A DNA stretch of 64,000 bases, from the NCBI GenBank assembly GCA_018261905.1, contig JAGTRU010000024.1, forward strand, positions 62,001 to 126,000, in the 5' to 3' direction. The translations under genes and the position numbers were made by a program. Shown here in pieces: positions 42,273-50,208 of the stretch (position 1 is the first letter of the stretch; each line of letters starts with the position of its first letter). Origin of the DNA: Pseudomonadota bacterium. Its GTDB lineage: Bacteria; Pseudomonadota; Gammaproteobacteria; Burkholderiales; Rhodocyclaceae. Under the pieces are notes generated by a model. It had not been told where the DNA came from. It was given only the letters and a program-made list of their open reading frames with translations, and did no database searches.

Positions 42273-42605
42273 GATTCTTCCCTTCCTTGGCTTTGCTTGG
42301 GGACGCTTATCGTTGGGCTTGATCCTGCTTAGACGGCTGGCAGCACAACAATTCACCCGTCGTCAGAAATTTTCTCGACTGATTGGTGGAGCGCCTGCAC
42401 AGATATTTAGGGCGTAACGTGCCGGGGGTGTGGGAAAGTGCGGGGGTAGTGTGATTTCCGGTCGTCGGCCTGAGCGGGCCTAAGGATGCTTCACCATCTA
42501 CGTCCGCAATGTGGCAGGTTGCAGCAATTTGGAGCGCCGAACTGGCGAATGCCGACGTCTTTAACTCGCCGAACTCGACCGTATGGCCAGGCGAGTTTTT
42601 CTCGG
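42273..42605. other. Intergenic boundary of the HEPN/FRG islet, no supported gene
   Basis: About 330 bp. A possible plus-strand terminator-like hairpin is formed by AACTCGCC (42563-42570) and GGCGAGTT (42590-42597) followed by T residues, just beyond the FRG stop. No integrase, tRNA fragment or direct repeat of the islet's other end was seen here. Confidence 0.5.
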
Positions 42606-43907
42606 TCATATTTCTTTGAATGCGAACTTATCTGCAATGTACTTAGCCGAGTTTTCGATATAGGGGAAGACGGTGCTCTCGTTAATATTCAACTGATCTA
42701 GCTGTCGGAGGACATTACGTTTGTTTGTGACGGCAATTCTCTGGACCGCAATTACGTCTGTACCTTCCTCATCAAGTGTTGCATCGTGGCCGAAGAGCAG
42801 AAATGCGCCAGATTGAAACGCTATCCGGTCGTTGGTATGTTTCCCTTTGACACAAATCACTGATCGGAGGTGACTAGGAATCAATCGACCCTCAAAGAAT
42901 GGCTTTTCCTCTTTTATAAAATGAAGTAGTTGCTTGACCGCCGGTTGCTTATTGAACTTGCGCACATCGTGAGTGCTGAAATCAATTGCGTCTCTCGAAC
43001 TAGGTGGAAGCCGAGTCAGATTTGCAATGCAGCTGGCAGTATCAGAATCGAAATACTTAATTTGGCTTCTGTCTAATGAAAAGACTATGACTTCGCCATC
43101 GTGATCAAGGTTACTCTTGCACGCAAAGTACAGGGCAATCAACGGATTAGAGCTGATATCAAGAAGGCGAGTAGGCAAGGAGTAATGCTGCATTCGGACG
43201 AGTCGATCCAGTGTGTAAACATCGCCGGGGAAGTCGATGGAATTCGAAATTAGAAGCTCTCGAAACATTCGGTCTTCCGCATCGCGATATATGAAATTGC
43301 CGCGTTCGTCCTTCCGGAAGATGAACGGTTCTAGTCTGTACTTTGCTCGATTTGAATGTCCTCGGTAGAACACCTCCCGACCATTGTGATCAAGGTTCAA
43401 GACATTCTCAATGAATGTGCCAACGCTATTTGCTTGGAATGCAGGCGCTGAGACGGGAGGGAGGTCTGCCTTTGAAACCTTTGAGTTTTCTGTATTTCCA
43501 TGGGCAATACCGGCCTTTGCCAGAACCTCGAAAAGATCTTCGTCCTTGATTGCCCAGTGCGTCCTATTGAGCTCCCACCCTCGGATGTCGAGAGCTGCTT
43601 GAAGCGGCTTAATTTGCTCAGAAGGTATTGGTGGAATGTTAGGGTCGATTGCGGGTTCAATGTATAGAAGGCGCCCGCCTTGGCGCGACTTGACTCGCTT
43701 CAATCGCCCAACTCGCATGGGCTCGTCGGTACCCTCATAAGCAAATAGGCACGGCAACTCAGTAAGCGTCTGGATCTGCGGATCCTTGAGTTCCTGGAAG
43801 CTGGCGGCGATTTCGTCACTCGTATATTCCAGAAATCTGCCTCTGTCGTACTCGTAGCCCTGTAGATCCCAGGCCCCCACGCTGGATGTCACGAGAAAGT
43901 TAAACAT
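42606..43907 (-). CDS. FRG-domain protein
   Basis: 433 residues. An N-terminal part of unknown fold (1-150) precedes the FRG domain at about 160-300, with FYRGHSN at 180-186 and the signature MQHYSLPTRLLDISSNPLIALYFA at 239-262. FRG domains are named for a conserved F-R-G and occur in bacterial and phage proteins of unknown activity, some in defence-associated settings. Lower GC and more A/T-ending codons than neighbours suggest transfer. It lies 64 nt downstream of the HEPN-type gene in the same direction, so the two form an operon. Confidence 0.85.
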   Translation of the reverse strand: MFNFLVTSSVGAWDLQGYEYDRGRFLEYTSDEIAASFQELKDPQIQTLTELPCLFAYEGTDEPMRVGRLKRVKSRQGGRLLYIEPAIDPNIPPIPSEQIKPLQAALDIRGWELNRTHWAIKDEDLFEVLAKAGIAHGNTENSKVSKADLPPVSAPAFQANSVGTFIENVLNLDHNGREVFYRGHSNRAKYRLEPFIFRKDERGNFIYRDAEDRMFRELLISNSIDFPGDVYTLDRLVRMQHYSLPTRLLDISSNPLIALYFACKSNLDHDGEVIVFSLDRSQIKYFDSDTASCIANLTRLPPSSRDAIDFSTHDVRKFNKQPAVKQLLHFIKEEKPFFEGRLIPSHLRSVICVKGKHTNDRIAFQSGAFLLFGHDATLDEEGTDVIAVQRIAVTNKRNVLRQLDQLNINESTVFPYIENSAKYIADKFAFKEI

Positions 43908-43971
43908 GCCTTACATCCCTGCAAATTGCCATTGTTGTGGGTCAAGCAGAAAACATGCATAACAGCGTCCT

Positions 43972-45294
43972 CTAGGATTGTCGTGATAATTGCATGTAAA
44001 AGAACTTCCGCATCAACGTCCCGGTGAATTCATGCACGTTAAAGTAGTAATCTGGAAGGTCACTAACGTACTTTTTTCCCATCAAGATCAGCGGGCGATT
44101 TGGCCTATAGGCTAGGTAGTTATGCAGGTTTATTCCGGTATGAACGAACTTTGATCTGTCTTCATATATCTGTTTAAAGATTTTGTTCAAATTCCCATTG
44201 CTATCAGAGTACGTATCAACGAAATTCTTGAACCGCTCGCTAATTTTCCACTCATCACGAGCGACTATTGAGCCGCAGCTAGGGCAGGAAACGTCGATTT
44301 TCTCCTTCCGTTGATCTAATAGCGCCTCGATTGCTGATACATATGCAATTAACTCGTAGGAGATGGTGTAGAGCTCGTTTAGTCGCCGATTCATCTTCCT
44401 ACGTAGATCGAGCCCTTCATGAAAACGCCTGCATGACTGGGTGTATCTATCGTTGTTAAGAATCAGGCTGAGGACATGATCGGCACGTCGAGGAAGCGAA
44501 AGTTGCCCCTCGGTTATGCAGTCGCCTCCTTCGATAATTCTCTTCGTGGGATCGCTGAATCGAATTACCTTCTTAACCTCATCCTGTTCAGTGAATCCAG
44601 AGTCGTCTATCCATCCTGCGGAGATACCAGGATCATCCCAAAGATGTTGGAAAACCTCCGGGGTTAGTATCTTCCACGGTACGTTTTCCGAGACCACGAA
44701 GTGACGCTGCGTGGCAACCGAAAGGGCGGCTGCGATGTCTAGCGCCAGGTTTGAGCCTTCAAAGTGTTGTTCTTGTTTATTTGAAGTGATGAGAGGAAAA
44801 AGTATGTGCCCGTCAATGTCTTCCTCTTCCGTTCGGGGCTTCCTTAGCAATAGTCCTGACAAAAGTAACTTGTAGTCACCGGACAACTTAGCTCCGGCAT
44901 GAAATGGCACCATGAGGTAGCCACTTTTTTCGACCAACTTCCCAGACGGTGATTTCGCTACTTTAATTATGGCTGCTTGAATCTTGTCTTCGAATTCTTT
45001 GCTGGCCGCCCGTGTCTCGTAATGTTGCGCCGCAATCAATACATGAGTCAGGCCCTTCGCCGTATGATTGAAAAATGACAATTCCGCGATAAACGGCAAG
45101 TCACGATCTGACCAGCATACACAGAACTCATAGACCTCTGGGTCATCGGTATCGAGGTAGTTTTGGTAGCAGCTAACGCGGCCGATTGACCTTGAAAACT
45201 CATCCCAGAGTTCGCCAAGATATTCATTCACCCTCTCCCTTGGAATCGATATCGCGATCCTTCTGAAATTAGCATTGTCGAGATTAAAAGGCAT
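43972..45294 (-). CDS. Uncharacterised protein with a C-terminal HEPN-like domain and RxxxxH motif
   Basis: 440 residues. The N-terminal ~290 residues are of unknown fold. The C-terminal part has features of Apea/HEPN-type helical domains: ISYELIAYVSAIEALLDQRKEK (312-332), a zinc-knuckle-like CPSCG (337-341), RFKNFVDTYS, then QIYEDRSKFVHTG in which Arg380-x4-His385 matches the RX4-6H catalytic motif of HEPN ribonucleases. HEPN domains are common in toxin and phage-defence systems. It is low in GC relative to surroundings and precedes the FRG gene. The assignment is by motif and pattern, so confidence in a nuclease role is moderate. Confidence 0.72.
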   Translation of the reverse strand: MPFNLDNANFRRIAISIPRERVNEYLGELWDEFSRSIGRVSCYQNYLDTDDPEVYEFCVCWSDRDLPFIAELSFFNHTAKGLTHVLIAAQHYETRAASKEFEDKIQAAIIKVAKSPSGKLVEKSGYLMVPFHAGAKLSGDYKLLLSGLLLRKPRTEEEDIDGHILFPLITSNKQEQHFEGSNLALDIAAALSVATQRHFVVSENVPWKILTPEVFQHLWDDPGISAGWIDDSGFTEQDEVKKVIRFSDPTKRIIEGGDCITEGQLSLPRRADHVLSLILNNDRYTQSCRRFHEGLDLRRKMNRRLNELYTISYELIAYVSAIEALLDQRKEKIDVSCPSCGSIVARDEWKISERFKNFVDTYSDSNGNLNKIFKQIYEDRSKFVHTGINLHNYLAYRPNRPLILMGKKYVSDLPDYYFNVHEFTGTLMRKFFYMQLSRQS

Positions 45295-45497
45295 ATGTCA
45301 TTCGTCTTTGATGTTTTTTAGACTCTGTCTTGTATTTTGTATTGCCTTCTCATCGCAGGCGCTTCGTAACCACCCGCTGCATTCTCGATCTCACCCAATC
45401 GATGGGCATTTTTGGCGGGCCGCTTATGGTCGTGAGCGGATGTTATCAGCATGACGGCCGAACGTCCGCAAAGGCCGACGAACAGCCACTCAAAGAA

Positions 45498-45524
45498 AAA
45501 GCCCATCAAAATTTGGTGGGCTTT
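45498..45524 (-). terminator. Terminator downstream of tRNA-Gly
   Basis: AAAGCCCATC (45498-45507) and GGTGGGCTTT (45515-45524) form a 10-bp stem (one G-T pair). On the minus strand the stem ends in a T-rich run, about 110 nt past the tRNA 3' end. The rest of 45295-45635 holds no credible gene. Confidence 0.75.
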
Positions 45525-45635
45525 ACTCAATTTAGCTCTGGTAACGATTTCGTTGCACTTGGTGCAGGAACGATATCTTTGCAATCACTGCAAAATTATG
45601 GTGCCAGTCGCACAAAAACCTACCTGAATTCGATG

Positions 45636-45709
45636 TGGAGCGGGCGATGAGAATCGAACTCACGGCTCTAGCTTGGGAAGCTAGGGTATTACCATTATAC
45701 GACGCCCGC
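45636..45709 (-). tRNA. tRNA-Gly (anticodon CCC), CCA encoded
   Basis: On the minus strand the sequence starts GCGGGCGTCGTATAATGGTA and ends GTTCGATTCTCATCGCCCGC-T-CCA. The 7-bp acceptor stem GCGGGCG/CGCCCGC is perfect. The anticodon arm is CTAGC-TTCCCAA-GCTAG, giving CCC at positions 34-36, and the T arm has the standard GTTCGAT loop. 74 nt with CCA. Confidence 0.95.
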
Positions 45710-45922
45710 TCTGGGCAAGAAGGCTGCCATTCTAAGCGCAGAAGGCGCTGGATTCAATCTCGATCGACAGCGACGCGGAAAAATAGCCGGCCCGCTGCGA
45801 TTGCGCCGGGAAAGCGTCAGCCGGCAGGGCCGCGGCGCGGCATTCCCTCCTATAATTTGCTCATCGACAAATTTCCGGCTACCTGCGGAACCCGGCCCTG
45901 CCCGGCACCAAGGAGGAGATCC

Positions 45923-46798
45923 GTGTACCGAACATTACGCAACCTGGCGTTGCTCGCCACTCTCGGTCTGTCGGTCGGTCAGGTGACGGCCGAGCCGGCG
46001 GTCGATGCGGCGCAGAAAAAGCGACTGGCCGAGCAGAAGCTCAAGCTGGTCGAAATGCTGATCGACGCCCCGGCCACCAAGGCCAATGCGGCGCGCCGTA
46101 CGGAAGCCCCGGCCCTGCTCGCCCATAGCCGCGAATTGACCGAACAGGCCCGACTGGCGATTGCCGAGCAAAAATACGAGACGGCGACCACGGTGCTCGA
46201 CGAGGCCCTGCGCAACGTCTTCAAGACCAACAGTCACCCGGTGGATGACAGCAGCGCAAAGAACCGGCGCCAGAAACAGGAGTTTGACGATTTTGCCGAA
46301 CAACTTGCCGGCTACCGGGCGGCGCTGCTCGACATGACCTCCGATCCGAAAAACGCCGCGCCGGCGAAAAAGCTGCTCGGCCGCCTCGATCAACTGAACG
46401 ACGAAGCCCGCAAACTCCATGCGGCCGGCCAACTGGCCGATGGCAACAAGCTGATGGCCGAGGCTTACAAGCTTGCCGTCAGCGAAATCGCGCAATTACG
46501 GGCCGGTCAGGAAGTGGTGATGTCGCTGAAATTCGCCTCGGCGGCGGACGAATTCGCCTACGAACTGAAACGCTACCAGTCGAACGAAATCCTGGTCAGC
46601 ATGATGATCAGCGAAGGGCGGGCCGACGGCGAGCGCCGTCAGTTGGTCGATGGCTTTCTCGGCGAAGCCGACCGCCTCAAGGAAGCGGCCCGCCTCACCG
46701 CCGCCGCGGCCGATCACAAGACGGCGGTGGGCACCATGGAAAAAGCCAATAGCCAGCTCAACCGCGCCCTGCAATCGATGGGCGTGCCGGTTTTCTGA
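45923..46798 (+). CDS. Uncharacterised periplasmic helical protein
   Basis: 291 residues from GTG 45923, preceded by AGGAGGAG. A signal peptide (LRNLALLATLGLSVGQVTA) leads to a mature protein made almost wholly of Ala/Lys/Glu/Leu-rich helices (KRLAEQKLKLVEMLIDAP, LTEQARLAIAEQKYETATTVLDEALR, repeated helical pairs). The second helical pair resembles a TPR-like hairpin. No family recognised. It is convergent with the flavin reductase gene. Likely periplasmic scaffold or adaptor, but that is only inferred from composition. Confidence 0.8.
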   Translation: MYRTLRNLALLATLGLSVGQVTAEPAVDAAQKKRLAEQKLKLVEMLIDAPATKANAARRTEAPALLAHSRELTEQARLAIAEQKYETATTVLDEALRNVFKTNSHPVDDSSAKNRRQKQEFDDFAEQLAGYRAALLDMTSDPKNAAPAKKLLGRLDQLNDEARKLHAAGQLADGNKLMAEAYKLAVSEIAQLRAGQEVVMSLKFASAADEFAYELKRYQSNEILVSMMISEGRADGERRQLVDGFLGEADRLKEAARLTAAAADHKTAVGTMEKANSQLNRALQSMGVPVF

Positions 46799-46804
46799 GG
46801 CGGC

Positions 46805-47293
46805 TTACTCGGCCAGCTTCCGGTACTGCCCGGCGTGAAAGAGCAAGGGGGCAAGTTCCGGCGCCGCGCCGAATTTTTCGATCCGGCCGATGAAAATGGT
46901 GTGATCGCCGCTCACCAGTTGCGTCTCGTTGACCACTTCGAAACTGGCGCAGCACCCGGGAAAGACCGGCGCCCCGCCGGCACCGGCCTGCCACTTGAGC
47001 CCGACAAAACGATCTACCGGCCAGGTGGCGAAGCGATTGGAAACGTCCTGCTGGTCCTCGGCCAGAATGTTGATGGCGTGGTGACTGGCGTGGCGGAAAG
47101 CTTCCAGGTTGTGCGAACCGTTATCGAGGCACCACAACACCAGGGCGGGTTGCAGCGAAACGGCCGAGAAGGAATTGACGGTCAGCCCGATGGGGTGGCC
47201 ATCCGGGTCGATGGCGGTAACCACGGCGATACCGGTGGCGAAGCGCCCGAGGGCGTTGCGCAGGGCGCGGGTATCGGTTTTTGCTTGAGACAT
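46805..47293 (-). CDS. Flavin reductase-like domain protein
   Basis: 162 residues of the flavin reductase/FMN-binding split-barrel family: LRNALGRFATGIAVVTAIDPDGHPIGLTVNSFSAVSLQPALVLWCLD is the conserved FMN-binding entry, and HAINILAEDQQDVSNRFA follows. Members supply reduced flavin to monooxygenases, using NAD(P)H, as HpaC does. No partner oxygenase is adjacent. It is divergent from mutY, with 63 bp between starts. Confidence 0.92.
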   Translation of the reverse strand: MSQAKTDTRALRNALGRFATGIAVVTAIDPDGHPIGLTVNSFSAVSLQPALVLWCLDNGSHNLEAFRHASHHAINILAEDQQDVSNRFATWPVDRFVGLKWQAGAGGAPVFPGCCASFEVVNETQLVSGDHTIFIGRIEKFGAAPELAPLLFHAGQYRKLAE

Positions 47294-47356
47294 CGGGCGG
47301 GTCCGGCGGGAAAAGGCCGTATTATCCGTGCTCCCGCCGCACACGTCGAGGCAGAA

Positions 47357-48394
47357 TTGACCGCCCAGCATTCCTTTACCGCCCACCTGATCGCCTGGCA
47401 GAAAGTCGCCGGGCGCCACGACCTGCCCTGGCAGAAGACGCGCGATCCTTACCGCATCTGGCTTTCCGAGATCATGTTGCAGCAGACCCAGGTCGCCACC
47501 GTGATCCCCTACTACCAGCGTTTTCTCGCCAGCTTTCCCGATGTCGCGGCCCTCGCCGCGGCGCCCGTCGAAGCGGTGCTCGAACAGTGGGCTGGTCTCG
47601 GTTATTACGCCCGGGCCCGCAACCTGCACCGCGGCGCCCGGCAGGTAGTGACCGAGCATGGCGGCCGCTTTCCGGAAAGCCCGGCCCAACTGGCCGAGTT
47701 GCCCGGCATCGGCCGTTCGACGGCGGCGGCCATTGCCACTTTTGCCTTCGGCCAGCGAGCCGCCATCCTCGACGGCAACGTCAAACGAGTGCTCTGCCGC
47801 CATTTCGCGATCGAAGGTTTTCCCGGCGCCACGGCCGTCGACCGTAGCCTGTGGGCGCTGGCCGAAAGCCTGTTGCCGGAAGACGGCATCGAAGCCTATA
47901 CCCAGGGTCTGATGGATCTCGGCGCCACGCTGTGCACGCGCGGCCGGCCGCGTTGCGGTTATTGCCCGCTGGCCGCCGACTGCCTGGCCTGCCGCGACGG
48001 CCGCCAGGCAGAACTGCCGCAGGCCAAGCCACGCAAAACGGTGCCGGAACGGAACTCTATTTTTGTCCTGATCACCGACGGCCAGCGCCTGTTGTTGCAG
48101 CGCCGCCCGCCGAGCGGCCTGTGGGGCGGCCTGCTGGTACCGCCCGAAGGCGAGCCGGGCCAGGTCTTGGCCCATCTCGGCCTGCAGGCGCACAGCCAGT
48201 GCGAACTGGCGCCGTTCAAGCATGCCTTCAGCCATTTCCGGCTAACCTTGCGGCCGGTGCTGTGCGAGGTTACGGCCGCGCCGACCGCGAGCGAGCCCGG
48301 ATTGGAGTGGGTCGCGCTGGCGCAGGCCGCGACGGCCGGGGTGCCGACGCCGGTCCGCAAACTGTTCAGGATGGTTGCCAGCGCAGTGGGCTGA
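47357..48394 (+). CDS. mutY: A/G-specific adenine DNA glycosylase MutY
   Basis: 345 residues from TTG 47357, with GAGG 6 nt upstream; E. coli MutY is 350. The HhH-GPD domain contains SEIMLQQTQVATVIPYY (catalytic Glu), LPGIGRSTAAAIATFAF and LDGNVKRVL (catalytic Asp). The [4Fe-4S] cysteines follow the exact C-x6-C-x2-C-x5-C pattern (CTRGRPRCGYCPLAADC). A C-terminal NUDIX-like domain (IFVLITDGQRLLLQRRPPSGLWGGLLVPP) recognises 8-oxoguanine. MutY removes adenine mispaired with 8-oxoG. Its 3' end overlaps the convergent HD-GYP gene by 29 bp. Confidence 0.96.
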   Translation: MTAQHSFTAHLIAWQKVAGRHDLPWQKTRDPYRIWLSEIMLQQTQVATVIPYYQRFLASFPDVAALAAAPVEAVLEQWAGLGYYARARNLHRGARQVVTEHGGRFPESPAQLAELPGIGRSTAAAIATFAFGQRAAILDGNVKRVLCRHFAIEGFPGATAVDRSLWALAESLLPEDGIEAYTQGLMDLGATLCTRGRPRCGYCPLAADCLACRDGRQAELPQAKPRKTVPERNSIFVLITDGQRLLLQRRPPSGLWGGLLVPPEGEPGQVLAHLGLQAHSQCELAPFKHAFSHFRLTLRPVLCEVTAAPTASEPGLEWVALAQAATAGVPTPVRKLFRMVASAVG

Positions 48395-49586
48395 GCCCCC
48401 AGTTTTCGTACTCGTCGGCGCGCACGACCTGGCCGTAGTGATTGCCGACCTTGCGCGCCAGATCGACTTCGACCGGCGTGACGTACTGGCGGCGGCCGGT
48501 GTGGTAGATGACGCGCACCACCGGGCTCAGCAAATTGTCGTGATGCACCTCGTTGACCACCGCTAGGTGCCCGCTTTCGAGCAGAACCAGCGTGCCGACC
48601 GGATAGACGCCGACGGTCCGGACGAAGGCGGCGACCAGGGTCGGGTCGAACTGGTTGCCGCCCTGCTCGAATAACTGGCGCAAGGCGGCGGCCGGCGAAA
48701 TGGCCGGCCGGTAGGGGCGATCCGATGTCATCGCGTCGTAGGCATCGACAATCGCCGCCATCCGCCCGGCCAGCGAAATTTCGTCGCCGGCCATCCGGTA
48801 GGGGTAGCCGCAACCGTTGTAACGCTCGTGGTGCTCAAGGACGACGGCGACCGAGGTTTCGGACAGGCGGGAGGTCGCTTCGAGCACCGCCAGACCTTCC
48901 TCGACGTGACTCTTGACGACCGAGTATTCGGCCTGCGAGAGCATTCCCGGCTTGCTGATCAGGCGCTCGTCGAGGGCCGCCTGGCCGATATCCTTGAGCA
49001 GGGTACCGAGCGCCAGCTTTTCGATTTCCGGCCCGGCCATTCCCTGGTTCTGGCCGAGCGCGATGATCAGCCCGGCCGTCGCCACCGCATGGTCGGCGGC
49101 ATAGGCATGCATCCGCTTGAGGCGGGCCAGCGGCACCAGGGCGTCCGGGTTGCGCTTGACCGACTCGATCATCTTGCCGACCACCGGCTCGAGCCGGGCG
49201 GCATCCACCTGGAGACTGGCCTGGGCGGCCTGCATCAGGTCGGCCAGGGCGGTACTGGCATCGTTCAGCAGGCGATTGGCCCGCCGCCTTTCCTCGCCGA
49301 GCGAGACCGTGTTCTGGCCGGCCTTGAATCGTTCGGCCAGCGACCGGAACTGGCGTTCGACCGGGCCGCCGGGGCCCGCCGCGAGCGCTGCCGAGGGCGG
49401 CAGATCAAGCCCCTTGGTGGTGTCGATGCTGACTTCGCTGATGCCCTGTTCGCGCAAATAGTCGACATGCGCCGGGTCGCGGACCAGGAAACGGCGTTGC
49501 CAGATATTGTGGTAAAGCCAGGCTCTATGCAGGTCGACGACATACATGCCGGGCCGTAGCTGATCGAGGTTGATCTTGCGGATCAT
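48366..49586 (-). CDS. HD-GYP-type protein with degenerate active site
   Basis: 406 residues from ATG 49586 (MIRKINLDQLRPGMYVVDLH). An N-terminal DUF3391 domain precedes an HD-GYP region. The HD pair is replaced by Lys198-Asp199 (LLKDIG instead of LLHDIG), and HHERYNGCGYP has Asn257 where Asp of the usual HHExxDGxGYP is expected. Loss of metal ligands argues against c-di-GMP phosphodiesterase activity; a scaffolding or sensor role is more likely. It is paralogous to the intact HD-GYP gene at 50172 in the same operon. Confidence 0.9.
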   Translation of the reverse strand: MIRKINLDQLRPGMYVVDLHRAWLYHNIWQRRFLVRDPAHVDYLREQGISEVSIDTTKGLDLPPSAALAAGPGGPVERQFRSLAERFKAGQNTVSLGEERRRANRLLNDASTALADLMQAAQASLQVDAARLEPVVGKMIESVKRNPDALVPLARLKRMHAYAADHAVATAGLIIALGQNQGMAGPEIEKLALGTLLKDIGQAALDERLISKPGMLSQAEYSVVKSHVEEGLAVLEATSRLSETSVAVVLEHHERYNGCGYPYRMAGDEISLAGRMAAIVDAYDAMTSDRPYRPAISPAAALRQLFEQGGNQFDPTLVAAFVRTVGVYPVGTLVLLESGHLAVVNEVHHDNLLSPVVRVIYHTGRRQYVTPVEVDLARKVGNHYGQVVRADEYENWGLSPLRWQPS

Positions 49587-49599
49587 GCCCGGACTTCGA

Positions 49600-50208
49600 T
49601 TAGGGGGCGGCGGCGCCGGATGCGGCCGCCGGTGGCCGGGCTTTCTGCATTTTTTCGGCCACCCGGGCCGCATGCTCGGCCTGCCGTCGGCGCAGTTTTT
49701 CGGCCTCGGCCTCCTTGCGCTGCAGACCGGCGGCCGCCTTTTCTGCCTGGGCGGCCCGCCGCTCGCTGGCCCGCTCGGCCACCGCCTGCCGGGCCGCTGC
49801 CGTCTCGGCCTCGCGCTCCGGCAGTTCGGCCTGGCGCTGCGCGGTCTTGGCGTCGTGCAGCACATCCTGCGCCTGCAATTGTTCCGTCCGGACTTCGCGT
49901 TCGATGGCCAGACCGTCGTTCTCCTGGCGCTTGGCCTGACGGGCGGCCGCCGAATACTCCTCTTCGTTGGTCTTGAGGCAGGCATTGACCCGGAAGCGCT
50001 TCTGGCAGGCCGCATTCTTCTCTTCAAGCTGCTTTACCGCGGCGCTGCGCTGCGCCTCGCCGGCCGCCCGCAGCTCCGCCGCCCGCGCCAGGCGCTGCGC
50101 CCACTCCGCTTGCTGTTCGGCGCTGCCGACGCTATCGGCCGCCAGCGCGCCGCCGCAGAGCAGCGCAGCGATCAGGCCGGCAAGCAAAGATAGGGATCGA
50201 TTTTCCAT
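49600..50208 (-). CDS. Uncharacterised exported coiled-coil protein
   Basis: 202 residues. A signal peptide (SLLAGLIAALLCGGALAAD) is followed by a long Ala/Glu/Arg/Gln-rich helix, nearly all coiled coil (QRQAELPEREAETAAARQAVAERASERRAAQAEKAAAG...), with one Cys pair in AACQKRFRVNACLK near residue 70. It resembles small periplasmic coiled-coil proteins without assigned function. It lies between two HD-GYP genes, overlapping the 3' end of the upstream one by 37 bp and 13 bp before the next, so all three are co-expressed. Confidence 0.8.
   Translation of the reverse strand: MENRSLSLLAGLIAALLCGGALAADSVGSAEQQAEWAQRLARAAELRAAGEAQRSAAVKQLEEKNAACQKRFRVNACLKTNEEEYSAAARQAKRQENDGLAIEREVRTEQLQAQDVLHDAKTAQRQAELPEREAETAAARQAVAERASERRAAQAEKAAAGLQRKEAEAEKLRRRQAEHAARVAEKMQKARPPAAASGAAAP

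Noticed and set aside
45318-45650. Two overlapping frames next to tRNA-Gly on opposite strands
   Set aside because: They cross the tRNA or its terminator and contain no conserved-looking sequence.
45636-45709. tRNA-Gly as an integration site for the HEPN/FRG islet
   Set aside because: I looked for a copy of the tRNA 3' end (GTTCGATTCTCATCGCCCGC) near the distal islet border at 42300-42600 and found none; there is no integrase.
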